Source: Rhodanobacteraceae bacterium (GTDB lineage Bacteria > Pseudomonadota > Gammaproteobacteria > Xanthomonadales > Rhodanobacteraceae). From it: a stretch of DNA of 64,000 bases. The translations under genes were made by a program, and so were the position numbers. A model generated the notes under the pieces. It did not search any database and was not told the origin of the DNA. It worked only from the letters and a program-made list of their open reading frames with translations. Each line of letters opens with the position of its first letter. The stretch's first letter is position 1. Shown in pieces: positions 9,677 through 18,535 of the stretch. The stretch lies in the NCBI GenBank assembly GCA_003142815.1, contig PLNP01000024.1, forward strand, positions 49,190-113,189, read 5' to 3'.

Positions 9677-9752
9677 GGGAAGTCGGTGCGTCCCTGCACC
9701 CGGGCGCCGTGCGCATCCCGCACGCTGCCACTGCTCCAACCAAGAATCCGGA

Positions 9753-9808
9753 GCGCCCCCTTCCGCGTTACGTGCCGCTCCTGCGGCACATAACGCGGAA
9801 GGGGGCGC
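9753..9808. repeat. Long near-perfect hairpin (26-bp stem, 4-nt loop)
   Basis: The arms 9753-9778 and 9783-9808 pair over 26 bp with a single G-T wobble around the loop TCCT. The stem begins GCGCCCCCTTCCGCG. It lies between the HD gene and argS. CTCTTTCTC follows but there is no clean T-run, so terminator function is possible rather than shown. A partial relative of the stem sequence (GCGCCCCCTTCC) occurs at about 3259. Confidence 0.65.
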
Positions 9809-9912
9809 CTCTTTCTCGAAAATCCGAGTTCCACCCTAACCATTCTTCACGACAGCCCGATGACAGCCCCGCCAATCCGATCCGTGCCACTCTGCAACGC
9901 CGCTGCGCCCGC

Positions 9913-9918
9913 TACAAT
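9913..9918 (+). promoter_or_regulatory. Candidate -10 box of argS
   Basis: TACAAT within GCTACAATACGCG lies 28 nt before the argS TTG start. The same GCTACAAT context precedes speE (17061) and a close form precedes 6S RNA. No clear -35 element is seen. Confidence 0.4.
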
Positions 9919-9945
9919 ACGCGGCTTTTCCTGCGATCAGATCCG

Positions 9946-11631
9946 TTGAAAGACCAACTGCGCGACCTTGTTCTCGATGCGATCGCCGCCCTCTGCGCGG
10001 ACGGCATGCTGCCGCCCGGCGCTGCGCCCGCATTCGTCGTCGAGCGCACAAAAAGCCGTGAACACGGCGACTTTGCGACAAACGCCGCATTGCTGCTCGC
10101 GAAAATCGCTGGCAAGAAGCCGCGCGATCTCGCGGCTGCACTCGTTGCCGGGTTGCCTGAGAACGCCGAAATCGCGAAGGTCGAGATCGCCGGACCCGGC
10201 TTCATCAACTTCTTCCTGAGCCCGGCCGCGTACCGGCGCGAAGTGCGCGCGGCGCTCGAACGGGGCGTCGCTTACGGCCGCGGCAATGCGGGCGGTGGAC
10301 ACAAAGCCGGCGTCGAGTTCGTGTCGGCCAATCCAACCGGGCCGCTGCACGTCGGCCACGGCCGCGCCGCGGCGATCGGCGACTGCATCGCGCGGTTGCT
10401 CGACGCGAACGGCTGGAACGTCGTGCGCGAGTTCTACTACAACGACGCCGGAGCGCAGATCAACAATCTCGCGTTGTCGGTGCAGGCGCGTACGCGCGGC
10501 GTCGAGCCGGACGACACGCGCTGGCCGGCCGACGGTTATCGCGGCGAGTACATCAAGGATCTCGCGCGCGCCTACCTCGATCGCGAGTCCGTGCACGCGG
10601 ACGGCATCGATATTGTCGGTGCCGGCGATGCCGACGATCTCGATTCGATCCGCCGCTTCGCGGTCGCGTATCTGCGCCGCGAACAGGATCTCGACCTGCG
10701 AGCGTTCGGCGTCGTGTTCGACGTGTATTTCCTCGAATCCTCGCTGTATGCCGACGGCAAGGTCGACGAGACCGTGAACGAACTCGTCGCGCACGGCCAC
10801 GCCTACGAGGAAGGCGGTGCGCTGTGGCTGCGCACGACCGATTTCGGCGACGACAAGGATCGCGTGATGCGCAAATCGGATGGGACGTACACCTACTTCC
10901 TGCCCGACGTCGCCTACCACCGCAGCAAGTGGCAGCGCGGCTACGAGCGCGCGATCACCGAACTCGGCGCCGATCACCACGGCTCGCTCGCGCGCGTGCG
11001 AGCCGGCCTGCAGGCGCTCGACGCGGGCATCCCGAAGGGCTGGCCGGAATACGTGCTACACCAGATGGTCACGGTGATGCGTGGCGGCGAGGAAGTGAAG
11101 CTCAGCAAACGCGCCGGCAGTTATCTGACCTTGCGCGACCTGATCGACGAGGTCGGCCGCGACGCGACGCGCTACTTCCTGATCGCACGCAGGTCCGATT
11201 CGCAGTTGATCTTCGACATCGACCTCGCCCGCGCGCAGACCAACGACAACCCGGTCTACTACATCCAGTATGCGCATGCGCGCGTCGCCAGCGTGATGCG
11301 CCAGCTCGGCGAACGCGGGCTAACCTGGAATAGAGGCAACGGACTCGCGCAGCTTGTGCGCCTCGACAGCGAGCACGAACAGGCGCTGATGGTCGAGCTG
11401 TCGCGCTATCCTGAGGTCGTCGAAGCGGCGGGCTTGAATCTCGAACCGCACCTGGTCGCGACGTATCTGCGCGAGCTTGCGGCGGCGTTCCACGGCTACT
11501 ACAACACGCATCAATTCATCGTCGACGACGCGGACCTGCGCGACGCGCGTCTGACCCTGGCTGAGGCGGGGCGTCAGGTGCTGGCGAACGGACTCGACCT
11601 GTTGGGCGTATCCGCCCCGGAGAGCATGTAA
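9946..11631 (+). CDS. argS: Arginyl-tRNA synthetase
   Basis: This class I synthetase charges tRNA-Arg with arginine using ATP. The HIGH signature appears as HVGHG within [16 protein letters not shown] and the KMSKS region as VKLSKRAG. The N-terminal Add-1 domain (from [13 protein letters not shown]) and the C-terminal DALR anticodon-binding domain are complete. At 561 residues the length is usual. The start is a TTG at 9946: the homologous N-terminus begins exactly here and no ATG or GTG is in place, although the frame stays open far upstream by chance. The stop TAA shares its last A with the ATG of the SPOR gene. Confidence 0.95.
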   Translation: MKDQLRDLVLDAIAALCADGMLPPGAAPAFVVERTKSREHGDFATNAALLLAKIAGKKPRDLAAALVAGLPENAEIAKVEIAGPGFINFFLSPAAYRREVRAALERGVAYGRGNAGGGHKAGVEFVSANPTGPLHVGHGRAAAIGDCIARLLDANGWNVVREFYYNDAGAQINNLALSVQARTRGVEPDDTRWPADGYRGEYIKDLARAYLDRESVHADGIDIVGAGDADDLDSIRRFAVAYLRREQDLDLRAFGVVFDVYFLESSLYADGKVDETVNELVAHGHAYEEGGALWLRTTDFGDDKDRVMRKSDGTYTYFLPDVAYHRSKWQRGYERAITELGADHHGSLARVRAGLQALDAGIPKGWPEYVLHQMVTVMRGGEEVKLSKRAGSYLTLRDLIDEVGRDATRYFLIARRSDSQLIFDIDLARAQTNDNPVYYIQYAHARVASVMRQLGERGLTWNRGNGLAQLVRLDSEHEQALMVELSRYPEVVEAAGLNLEPHLVATYLRELAAAFHGYYNTHQFIVDDADLRDARLTLAEAGRQVLANGLDLLGVSAPESM

Positions 11632-12266
11632 TGGCAGCAAAGAAAGGCGGGCGCCAGGCGACCCGCGGCGGCAACGGCACGCAGAAACCCGCATGGTTGT
11701 GGGTACTGGTCGGCATCGTGATCGGCGTCGGCCTGATGCTGCTGGTGCTCACCAAGGACTGGGCGCCGCTGTTGCGCAGGAAGAACCTGCCACAGCCGAA
11801 TCCGGAGGCGACCGCGCCGCGCGAGAGCGAGCCGCCGGTCGCCGAGGCGAAGCCGAAGAAGAACTACGATTTCTACCAGGTGTTGCCGGAAGCCGAAGTC
11901 GTGATTCCGGATGCCGAGCTTTCCGCAAAGGCGAAGGCCGAGCAGCAGGCGCGCGCGAATCCACCCGCGACGCCCGCGAACACAGCGGCGAATCCGTCGA
12001 CGACGCCTGCCGCGCCCGCCGCCGCGGCACGCTACATTCTGCAGGTCGGCTCGTATCCGGACCCGAAGGCCGCCGACGAGGCCAAGGCCAAGCTCGCGAT
12101 GGCCGGGTTCGTCGCACAGGTGCAGCCAGTCACGATCAACGGCAAGACCTGGCATCGCGTGCGCCTCGGCCCGTATGCGAGTGCCAGCGAGCTTGAAGCG
12201 GCGAAGCACGCGCTGACCGACAGCGGCATCAGCGCGATCGCGCTGAAGGAAACCGCCACGCCGTAG
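11631..12266 (+). CDS. SPOR-domain membrane protein (FtsN-like)
   Basis: This bitopic inner-membrane protein has a short basic cytoplasmic N-terminus, one membrane helix at about 22-43 (WVLVGIVIGVGLMLLVL) and a proline/alanine-rich linker. A C-terminal SPOR domain follows (about 133-205, RYILQVGSYPDPKAADEAK through RVRLGPYAS). SPOR domains bind peptidoglycan stripped of stem peptides at the septum, so a division or cell-wall role is likely. Position directly after argS, with a one-base stop/start overlap, is conserved for FtsN-like proteins in relatives. I do not assign ftsN, because SPOR proteins are numerous and poorly conserved outside the domain. Confidence 0.85.
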   Translation: MAAKKGGRQATRGGNGTQKPAWLWVLVGIVIGVGLMLLVLTKDWAPLLRRKNLPQPNPEATAPRESEPPVAEAKPKKNYDFYQVLPEAEVVIPDAELSAKAKAEQQARANPPATPANTAANPSTTPAAPAAAARYILQVGSYPDPKAADEAKAKLAMAGFVAQVQPVTINGKTWHRVRLGPYASASELEAAKHALTDSGISAIALKETATP

Positions 12267-12490
12267 CGATTGCGGCACGCCTGAACGAAAGTCCGCGGCC
12301 GGCGCTTGGTTCGTAGCGGTTTTTCGGTAAATCCTGGCCGACGACCGGCTGGCACCGCTCGCGGCCGCCACGCGGCACATCCAACCCCACGCCCAGTCGA
12401 CGAGTGTTCAAACCAGCGGACGTAACATGCGCATCCCCCTGACCGATGTGTCGGCTCAGCCGGCATCGGCGTTCGACCGGAGAGAGTGAC

Positions 12491-14050
12491 ATGAGAACGA
12501 AGCCGTTGTTCTGCGCAGGCGTGCTCGTCGCCTGTCCCCTGATGCTTTCCTACGCGCTCGCCACGGATTGGCCCCAGTTCGGCTACGACGGCGCGCACAG
12601 CGGCAGCAACCCGGCCGAGACCACGATCAATGCGGCAAATGTCGCGCAGCTGACTTCGGTCTATTCAAGCGGGGCCACGTTGCCGGCAACGGTCGACAGT
12701 GCGCCGGTCTATCTCGCCAACGTCGCGACGTCTGGCGGCAACCGCAATCTGTTGTTTGCACTCGCGAGCAGGAGTGGCAACCCCAGCGATACCGGAACCC
12801 TGCTGGCGATCGATGCGGCAAACGGCAGCATCGTCTGGACCAAGCAAACCACGGGCAAGCAACCGACCACCGCATCGCCAGCGCTCGATCCGAACCGTCT
12901 GTACGTCTACAGCTACGGCCTCGACGGCAACGCGCACAAATACCAGGTGGGCGACGGCACCGAGATCCTGAGCGGTGGCTGGCCGCAGCTCATCACGTTG
13001 AAACCGAGCGTCGAGAAGGGCGCGTCCGGCTTCACGATCGCGAGCTCCGGCGGCGCGAACCATCTGGTCGTCGTGACCGACGGCTACATCGGTGACGGCG
13101 GCGACTACCAAGGTCATCTGGTATCGATCGATCTCGTGTCCGGCACGCAGAACGTGTTCAACGTGATGTGCAGCGACAAGACGATCCACTTCGTGCTCAA
13201 CGGAACACCCGGCAGCAACGACTGCGCGGGCAAGCAGAGTGGCATTTGGGGCCGCGGCGGCGCTACTTTCGACGCGACGACGAATCGTGTCTACATCGCG
13301 ACCGGTAACGGCCAGTTCAATGCGAACACCGGCGGTTACAACTGGGGCGACAGCGTACTCGCACTGGCGCCCGACGGCACCGGAAGCGGCGCCGGCTTGC
13401 CGCGCGACAGCTACACGCCAACCAATTACCAGAGCTTGCAGGATTCCGACACCGATTTGGGCTCGATCTCGATGGCGATCCTGCCGGTGCCCGCCGGCAG
13501 CCCAGTCGCGCACCTCGGCATGCAGGTCGGCAAGGATGCGGTAATGCGTCTGATCAATCTAGACAGCATGAGTGGTACCAACCCACCTGCACCCGCGCAT
13601 GTCGGTGGCGAACTGCAGCTCCTCAACGTGCCGCAGGGCGGCGGTAGCATGCGTGAGCAGCCTGCGGTATGGGTCAACAACGCCGACGGCTCGACTTGGT
13701 TGTTCGTCGGCAACGGCAACGGCATATCGGGCGTCCAGCTCGCACTCAATGGGAGCAACCAGCCGGTGCTGACCGCACGCTGGACCAAGACCGGCGGGTC
13801 GACCTCGGCGATCGTTGCCAACCGCGTTCTCTACAATGCCGGATTGTGCAGTGCCGGCACGTGCGTGATCGCGCGCGATCCGCTGACCGGCAACGTGCTG
13901 TGGACCTCGCCGAATATCGGCGGCCTGCATTGGCAGAGCCCAATCCTCGTCGATGGCGCGATCTACATCACCGACAACAACGCAAAGCTGTGGAAGTTCG
14001 GGCTGAATCAGCCGGCGGACCTGATTTTCAAAGACGGCTTCGACGGCTGA
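12491..14050 (+). CDS. Secreted PQQ-like beta-propeller protein with DGFDG tail
   Basis: The ATG at 12491 follows GGAGAGAG and gives a signal peptide (MRTKPLFCAGVLVACPLMLSYALA). The mature part opens with DWPQFGYDGAHSGSN, the typical start of pyrrolo-quinoline-quinone-like propellers, and has blade repeats such as LLAIDAANGSIVWTK and VIARDPLTGNVLWTS. Enzymatic PQQ residues cannot be confirmed, so it may be a structural propeller. The last residues, PADLIFKDGFDG, resemble a short C-terminal DGF(E/D) motif I know from secreted proteins of this bacterial family. Its role is not established to my knowledge. Confidence 0.75.
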   Translation: MRTKPLFCAGVLVACPLMLSYALATDWPQFGYDGAHSGSNPAETTINAANVAQLTSVYSSGATLPATVDSAPVYLANVATSGGNRNLLFALASRSGNPSDTGTLLAIDAANGSIVWTKQTTGKQPTTASPALDPNRLYVYSYGLDGNAHKYQVGDGTEILSGGWPQLITLKPSVEKGASGFTIASSGGANHLVVVTDGYIGDGGDYQGHLVSIDLVSGTQNVFNVMCSDKTIHFVLNGTPGSNDCAGKQSGIWGRGGATFDATTNRVYIATGNGQFNANTGGYNWGDSVLALAPDGTGSGAGLPRDSYTPTNYQSLQDSDTDLGSISMAILPVPAGSPVAHLGMQVGKDAVMRLINLDSMSGTNPPAPAHVGGELQLLNVPQGGGSMREQPAVWVNNADGSTWLFVGNGNGISGVQLALNGSNQPVLTARWTKTGGSTSAIVANRVLYNAGLCSAGTCVIARDPLTGNVLWTSPNIGGLHWQSPILVDGAIYITDNNAKLWKFGLNQPADLIFKDGFDG

Positions 14051-14099
14051 CTATCGTCCACCGCGCCGACAATCCGCTGTGCGGGGACGAGGGGTTTCG

Positions 14100-14966
14100 C
14101 TAGCGCTTGCGCTTCAATCGGATCAACGCCGAGATGTCGTCTTCGCCGTGGCCCTGGGCCATCAGTACCGCATAATCGGCCAGCGATTTCTCGATTACCG
14201 AGCGGTCGGTGCCGGCTGCAGCGGCGAGTTCGCGCACGATCTTGAGATCCTTGTGCAGCAGCGCGAGCTTGAAACCAACCTTGAACTCGTCACGCAGCAT
14301 CGTCGCGCCGCGCTTGTCGAGGAACCAGTTGCCGGCCGCGCCAGCGCCGAGTGTCGGCAGCAGGCGCTCGGGATCGAGACCGAGTTTTTCCGAGAGCGCG
14401 AGTCCTTCACAGACCGCCTGCGCGATACCAGCGACCAGTACCTGGTTCACGGCCTTCGTGTTTTGCCCTGCGCCGACGTCGCCCATGTGGCTGACCCGCA
14501 GTGCGTAGCAATCGAGCGCCGGGCGCACGCTGACCAGCATGTCCGCGTCACCACCGACCATCACCGAAAGCTTGCCGTTGTTCGCGCCCTCGACGCCGCC
14601 GGACACCGGTGCGTCGAGGAACGCGCATCCTTTCGCGGCGAGGATCGCGTGCGCTGACCGTGCCGTCACCGACGACACTGTCGAGTGGTCGATGACGATC
14701 GTGGCGAGGTTCGCATGATTCGCGATCTCGCGCGCGAGGTCGAGCACGTCGGCGTCGGCCGGCACGCATAGCGCGATCACGTTGCACAGCGGCGCGAGTT
14801 CGGCAATCGTCGCCGGCGCGGCAACATCGAATTCCTTCGCCGCTGCGGCCGCCTTGTCGTGTGTGCGATTCCAGACCGCTGCGAGCAGGTGCGCGCGCGC
14901 GAGATGGCCGGCCATCGGCAAGCCCATCGCGCCGAGTCCCACAAAACCGACTTTCAGATCGTTCAT
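14100..14966 (-). CDS. NAD(P)-dependent 3-hydroxyisobutyrate dehydrogenase family oxidoreductase
   Basis: The N-terminal Rossmann domain begins VGFVGLGAMGLPMAGHL, the dinucleotide motif of beta-hydroxyacid dehydrogenases. DAPVSGGVEGANNGKLSVMV is the substrate-binding signature, and the catalytic Lys lies in the GAGQNTKAVNQ segment. The 288-residue length is normal. The substrate could be 3-hydroxyisobutyrate, tartronate semialdehyde or succinic semialdehyde; the sequence does not decide. ATG 14966 (MNDLKVG) is preferred over a start three codons earlier. It stands alone, separated from speA by a REP-like element. Confidence 0.85.
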   Translation of the reverse strand: MNDLKVGFVGLGAMGLPMAGHLARAHLLAAVWNRTHDKAAAAAKEFDVAAPATIAELAPLCNVIALCVPADADVLDLAREIANHANLATIVIDHSTVSSVTARSAHAILAAKGCAFLDAPVSGGVEGANNGKLSVMVGGDADMLVSVRPALDCYALRVSHMGDVGAGQNTKAVNQVLVAGIAQAVCEGLALSEKLGLDPERLLPTLGAGAAGNWFLDKRGATMLRDEFKVGFKLALLHKDLKIVRELAAAAGTDRSVIEKSLADYAVLMAQGHGEDDISALIRLKRKR

Positions 14967-14995
14967 GTCGATCACTCGTTTGATAGCAAAGTTTG

Positions 14996-15066
14996 GTGGG
15001 AGCGGCGGAAGCCGCGATGCCTTTCGCTCTGCAAGGCAGGAGCATCGCGGCTTCCGCCGCTCCCAC
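14996..15066. repeat. REP-like inverted pair (GTGGGAGCGGCGGAAGCC type)
   Basis: The 25-nt arms 14996-15020 and 15042-15066 are perfect reverse complements around a 21-nt loop. Each arm contains GCCGCGATGC and an end GTGGGAGCGG. The pair lies between the upstream ends of the dehydrogenase gene and the 3' end of speA. It is one of at least five members in this window. Confidence 0.8.
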
Positions 15067-15089
15067 CTTGCAGTTCGGAATCCTGCTCT

Positions 15090-17012
15090 TCAGGTGGTTT
15101 CGGCGAGATAGGTATAGCCCGTCAGTCCTTTTTCGAGCGCGGCTTCGAGCGTCTTCGCTTCGCTTGCATCAACGCCAGCCGCAGCGATCTTGTCGCGGTA
15201 CGCGGCACGCAACGCGGCGAGATCGTAGCCGACGTAGTCGAGCATCAGATCGGTGCTGTCGCCACGGCGCGAGTGCGCGAATTCATAACCGTTGCTGGTC
15301 AGGCGCACGTTGACCGCATCGGTGTCGCCGAACAGATTGTGGATGTCGCCGAGTGTTTCCTGGTACGCGCCGACCATGAAGATGCCGAGCCGGTATGGCT
15401 CGCCTTCGCGCAGCGCATGCAACGGCAGACTGACGTCGACGCCGTTGGTGTCGACGTAGTGGTCGATGCGCCCGTCCGAGTCGCAGGTGAGGTCCGCGAT
15501 CACGCCGCGCCGGTCCGGCGCGCGGTCGAGGTGCGCGATCGGCACGATTGGAAATACCTGGTCGATCGCCCAGATGTCCGGCGCTGACTCGAACACCGAG
15601 AAATTCACGAAGTATTTGTCGACCAGCGTTGCGTCGAGATCGTCGAGCACCTGGCGATGCACGCGTTCGTCCGGCTTCAGTCGCGAGCGCACCGCGTTGA
15701 TGATCGCGTAGTAGAGATCGTCAAGCTCGGCGCGATCGGCCAGCGACAACTGGCCGAGCGCATACAGCGAGTAACCCTCGGCGAGCTGGTACTGCGCCTC
15801 GTGATACAGCTCAGTCGGCGGACGCTGGTCGATTTCGCCATAAGTCTCGCGCAGGCGGCGCAGCACCGCCGGTTCGTCCGCGCGCGGCGCGGGTACCGCA
15901 CCACGCGGCGCCTCCTCGACCTCGCTCACGTTGACCACCAGCACTGCATGATGGGCGGTCAACGCACGACCGGACTCGGTCAGCACGTGTGGCGGTTTGA
16001 GTCCATTCGTGGCGCAAGCCTCGGCCAGCGCGCTGACCACGGCCGAGGCGTATTCGTCGAGGCCGTAGTTGATCGAGCAGTCCGAGCGCGAGCGTGTGCC
16101 CTCGTAGTCGACGCCGAGTCCGCCGCCGACGTCCATGTGCGTGATCGGCAGGCCCATGCGCGAGAGTTCGACGAAGTAGCGCACCGCCTCGCGCATGCCG
16201 TTCGCGATATCGCGCACGTTCGACATCTGCGAACCCATGTGGAAGTGCAGCAGTTTCAACGTGGGCGAAAGATTCGCGGCTTTGAGTTCGTCGAGCAGGG
16301 TCAGCAGCTGGCGCGGGGTCAGGCCGAACTTCGCCTTGTCGCCGCCGGAGTTCTGCCACTTGCCGGCGCCGAGACTCTTCAGACGCATGCGTACGCCGAG
16401 CAGCGGCTCGACGCCGAGCGCCTGCGCCTCCTCGATCACGTAGCGCAGCTCCGACGGCTTCTCGATCACGATGAAGAGGTCGAGGCCGAGACGGCGTCCG
16501 ATGAGCGCGAGGCGGATGTACTCGCGATCCTTGTAGCCGTTGCAGATCACCGTGCTGCCGTGGCGCGCGAGTGCGAGCACGGCCATCAGTTCCGGTTTGG
16601 AGCCGGCTTCGAGGCCGAAACCTGGAGCAGCGCTCGCGGCGAGTTCACCGGCGACGTTCTTCTGCTGGTTGACCTTGATCGGATAGATCAGCGTATAGCC
16701 GCCCGCGTAATCCCACTCGGTCATCGCCTTGGCGAATGCACGCTGCAAGCGCGCGCGGCGGTCGTTCAGGATGTCGGCGAAGCGCACCAGCAGCGGCAGG
16801 CGCGAACCTTGCGCGCGCGCAGCCGCGACGATCGCCGGCAACGACAAGGTCGGGCCGCTGGCGCCGCGCGGACGCACCAGCAGGTCGCCGTTGTCGCCAA
16901 CATCGAAATACCCCTCGCTCCAGTGCGGGACGGCCCAGGTATGCCGCGCCTCGTCGGCGTTCCAGCGCTGCTCGGTCACCTCAATGCTCCACGGTCGCGA
17001 TACGAACTGCAT
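15090..17012 (-). CDS. speA: Biosynthetic arginine decarboxylase
   Basis: It converts arginine to agmatine, the entry to putrescine and spermidine, using PLP. The PLP-binding Lys lies in LIYPIKVNQQKNV, the barrel motif is GSKPELMAVLAL, and the C-terminal barrel includes HMDVGGGLGVDYEG and LLHFHMGSQ. The protein ends with the usual helical bundle. At 640 residues it is a normal SpeA. The ATG at 17012 (MQFVSRPWSIE) fits the family start; the in-frame extension to 17054 would overlap the speE promoter. It is transcribed divergently from speE, so the two polyamine genes share a 96-nt control region. Confidence 0.94.
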   Translation of the reverse strand: MQFVSRPWSIEVTEQRWNADEARHTWAVPHWSEGYFDVGDNGDLLVRPRGASGPTLSLPAIVAAARAQGSRLPLLVRFADILNDRRARLQRAFAKAMTEWDYAGGYTLIYPIKVNQQKNVAGELAASAAPGFGLEAGSKPELMAVLALARHGSTVICNGYKDREYIRLALIGRRLGLDLFIVIEKPSELRYVIEEAQALGVEPLLGVRMRLKSLGAGKWQNSGGDKAKFGLTPRQLLTLLDELKAANLSPTLKLLHFHMGSQMSNVRDIANGMREAVRYFVELSRMGLPITHMDVGGGLGVDYEGTRSRSDCSINYGLDEYASAVVSALAEACATNGLKPPHVLTESGRALTAHHAVLVVNVSEVEEAPRGAVPAPRADEPAVLRRLRETYGEIDQRPPTELYHEAQYQLAEGYSLYALGQLSLADRAELDDLYYAIINAVRSRLKPDERVHRQVLDDLDATLVDKYFVNFSVFESAPDIWAIDQVFPIVPIAHLDRAPDRRGVIADLTCDSDGRIDHYVDTNGVDVSLPLHALREGEPYRLGIFMVGAYQETLGDIHNLFGDTDAVNVRLTSNGYEFAHSRRGDSTDLMLDYVGYDLAALRAAYRDKIAAAGVDASEAKTLEAALEKGLTGYTYLAETT

Positions 17013-17062
17013 AGTGTAACGAGACCTCGCGTTGTGCGTATGTCGGCGCCGCACGGAACCGC

Positions 17063-17068
17063 TACAAT
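17063..17068 (+). promoter_or_regulatory. Candidate -10 box of speE
   Basis: TACAAT lies in the 96-nt gap between the divergent speA and speE starts, 41 nt before the speE ATG. No clear -35 is seen at the right distance. Confidence 0.4.
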
Positions 17069-17108
17069 CGCGCTTCCCGAATCCGCCCTATCTCCGCAGG
17101 AAGCACCG

Positions 17109-17978
17109 ATGTCCGTGTCCGAGCAGCCCGCCGCCCAGAACTGGTTCACCGAGCAGCACGCACGTTCCGGTTCGTCATTCGGCCTGCGCATCAAGGAGCG
17201 CCTGCACGCCGAGCAGACGCCGTACCAGTCGATCGAGATCTACGACACGACCGACTGGGGCAAGCTGATGATCATCGACGGCTGCACGATGGTGTCGACG
17301 CGCGACAATTTCCTCTACCACGAGATGATGTCGCATCCGGCGCTGTTCACGCATGCGCGCGCGAAACGCGTCGTCATCATCGGCGGCGGCGACTGTGGCA
17401 CCTTGCGCGAAGTTCTCAAGCACGAGGAAGTCGAGCACGCGGTGCAGGTCGAGATCGACGAGCGCGTGACACGCCTCGCCGAGCAGTATTTTCCGGAGCT
17501 GTGCGCCTCCAACAACGATCCACGCGCCGAGTTGCTGTTCATCGACGGCATCAAGTACATGGCCGAGTGCGAACACGAGTCGATCGACCTGATCATCGTC
17601 GACTCGACCGATCCGGTCGGTCCGGCCGAGGGCCTTTTCGGCGCGGACTTTTACGTGACGTGCTACAAGGCACTCAAGCCCAGCGGCATCCTCGTGCAGC
17701 AGAGTGAATCACCGCTCGCGCACCTCGATCTCATCAAGGCGATGCGCGCTGCGATGCGTACCGCCGCGTTCCACGCGGTGAAGACGCTGACCTTTCCGCA
17801 ACCGCTCTATCCGACCGGTTGGTGGAGTTGCACGATGGCGCGCAAGGGCGCCGATCTTTCCGGCTTCCGCGAGCGCGGCGCCGCGACCAAGCAATTCGCG
17901 ACGCGCTACTACAACGCCGACATCCACAAGGCCGCGCTGGCATTGCCAGAGTTCATGCGCGAGGCGTTGGGCGAGTAG
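17109..17978 (+). CDS. speE: Spermidine synthase (polyamine aminopropyltransferase)
   Basis: It transfers the aminopropyl group of decarboxylated S-adenosylmethionine to putrescine, giving spermidine. Motifs seen are the N-terminal beta strand LMIIDGCTMVSTRDNFLYHE, the binding-loop VIIGGGDCGTLREVLKH, VDSTDPVGPAEGLF with the catalytic Asp, and the C-terminal YPTGWWSCTMA. The length of 289 residues is normal. The start ATG 17109 follows GCAGGAAGCACCG, a good ribosome site; the frame runs open far upstream but only as an antisense shadow of speA. Pairing with speA indicates an arginine-agmatine-putrescine-spermidine route, with the agmatine-processing genes elsewhere. Confidence 0.95.
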   Translation: MSVSEQPAAQNWFTEQHARSGSSFGLRIKERLHAEQTPYQSIEIYDTTDWGKLMIIDGCTMVSTRDNFLYHEMMSHPALFTHARAKRVVIIGGGDCGTLREVLKHEEVEHAVQVEIDERVTRLAEQYFPELCASNNDPRAELLFIDGIKYMAECEHESIDLIIVDSTDPVGPAEGLFGADFYVTCYKALKPSGILVQQSESPLAHLDLIKAMRAAMRTAAFHAVKTLTFPQPLYPTGWWSCTMARKGADLSGFRERGAATKQFATRYYNADIHKAALALPEFMREALGE

Positions 17979-18031
17979 ACACGGGGCGTATTCGCGGCCG
18001 CGCGCGCGGCACCGCGTTAGCGCCGTGTGCG

Positions 18032-18307
18032 TCAGCTGATCGCGAGATCGATGCGGCCCAGCATGCGCGCCGCGACCAGTGACTCCTCGGCGATCAGGGC
18101 GGCACCCAGCAGGATCAACAGCAGGCCCGGGCCCGGCAGCACCAGCAACGCGATGCCCACCACGATCAACGCCAGCGCGGCGACGATGATCAGCAGCTTG
18201 CACACCGCGCCACCGCGGGACGCGAGCCGGCGATAGCGGTGCTGGAAACGTTCGCCGGCGGGATCGGTGCGAAACGCGCGGTAACGTTGGCGCAAGGTGT
18301 CGAACAT
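18032..18307 (-). CDS. Small two-helix membrane protein (PGPGW/TIGR02611-like)
   Basis: The 91-residue protein has a basic N-terminus with MFDTLRQRYRAF, then two hydrophobic stretches at about 36-57 and 61-75 joined by LPGPGLLLILLG. The PGPG turn between two helices is typical of the small PGPGW putative transmembrane family of unknown function. The ATG is at 18307. A much longer antisense frame runs up through the gamma-glutamyltransferase gene but is a codon shadow; only this last part looks like protein. It is transcribed divergently from the transferase gene. Confidence 0.75.
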   Translation of the reverse strand: MFDTLRQRYRAFRTDPAGERFQHRYRRLASRGGAVCKLLIIVAALALIVVGIALLVLPGPGLLLILLGAALIAEESLVAARMLGRIDLAIS

Positions 18308-18535
18308 GGCGGCGTCTTTGCGGCGGATTCGATACGCCGGTCTCGCCCATCTTGCCAGCGCCCGCTGAACAGGATGTTGGCGGGCGATCGACGGTCGACG
18401 CCAAGGTTGACGAGAGGTGGCACGGCGTGGCGCACACCGCCGGCCCCATGACTGCTGGACCACACTTCGATCCGCCTGTGGAAGCGGCGAACACGATGAC
18501 GTCGTATGCTTGGCGTCTATGTTGGAGCCTTTGCC

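Noticed and set aside
9088-9945. 286-residue in-frame extension upstream of argS
   Set aside because: The sequence is out-of-frame HD-gene DNA followed by the hairpin; the ArgS domain begins at the TTG at 9946.
15657-17108. 484-residue in-frame extension upstream of speE
   Set aside because: It is the antisense shadow of speA. The family start and the ribosome site are at 17109.
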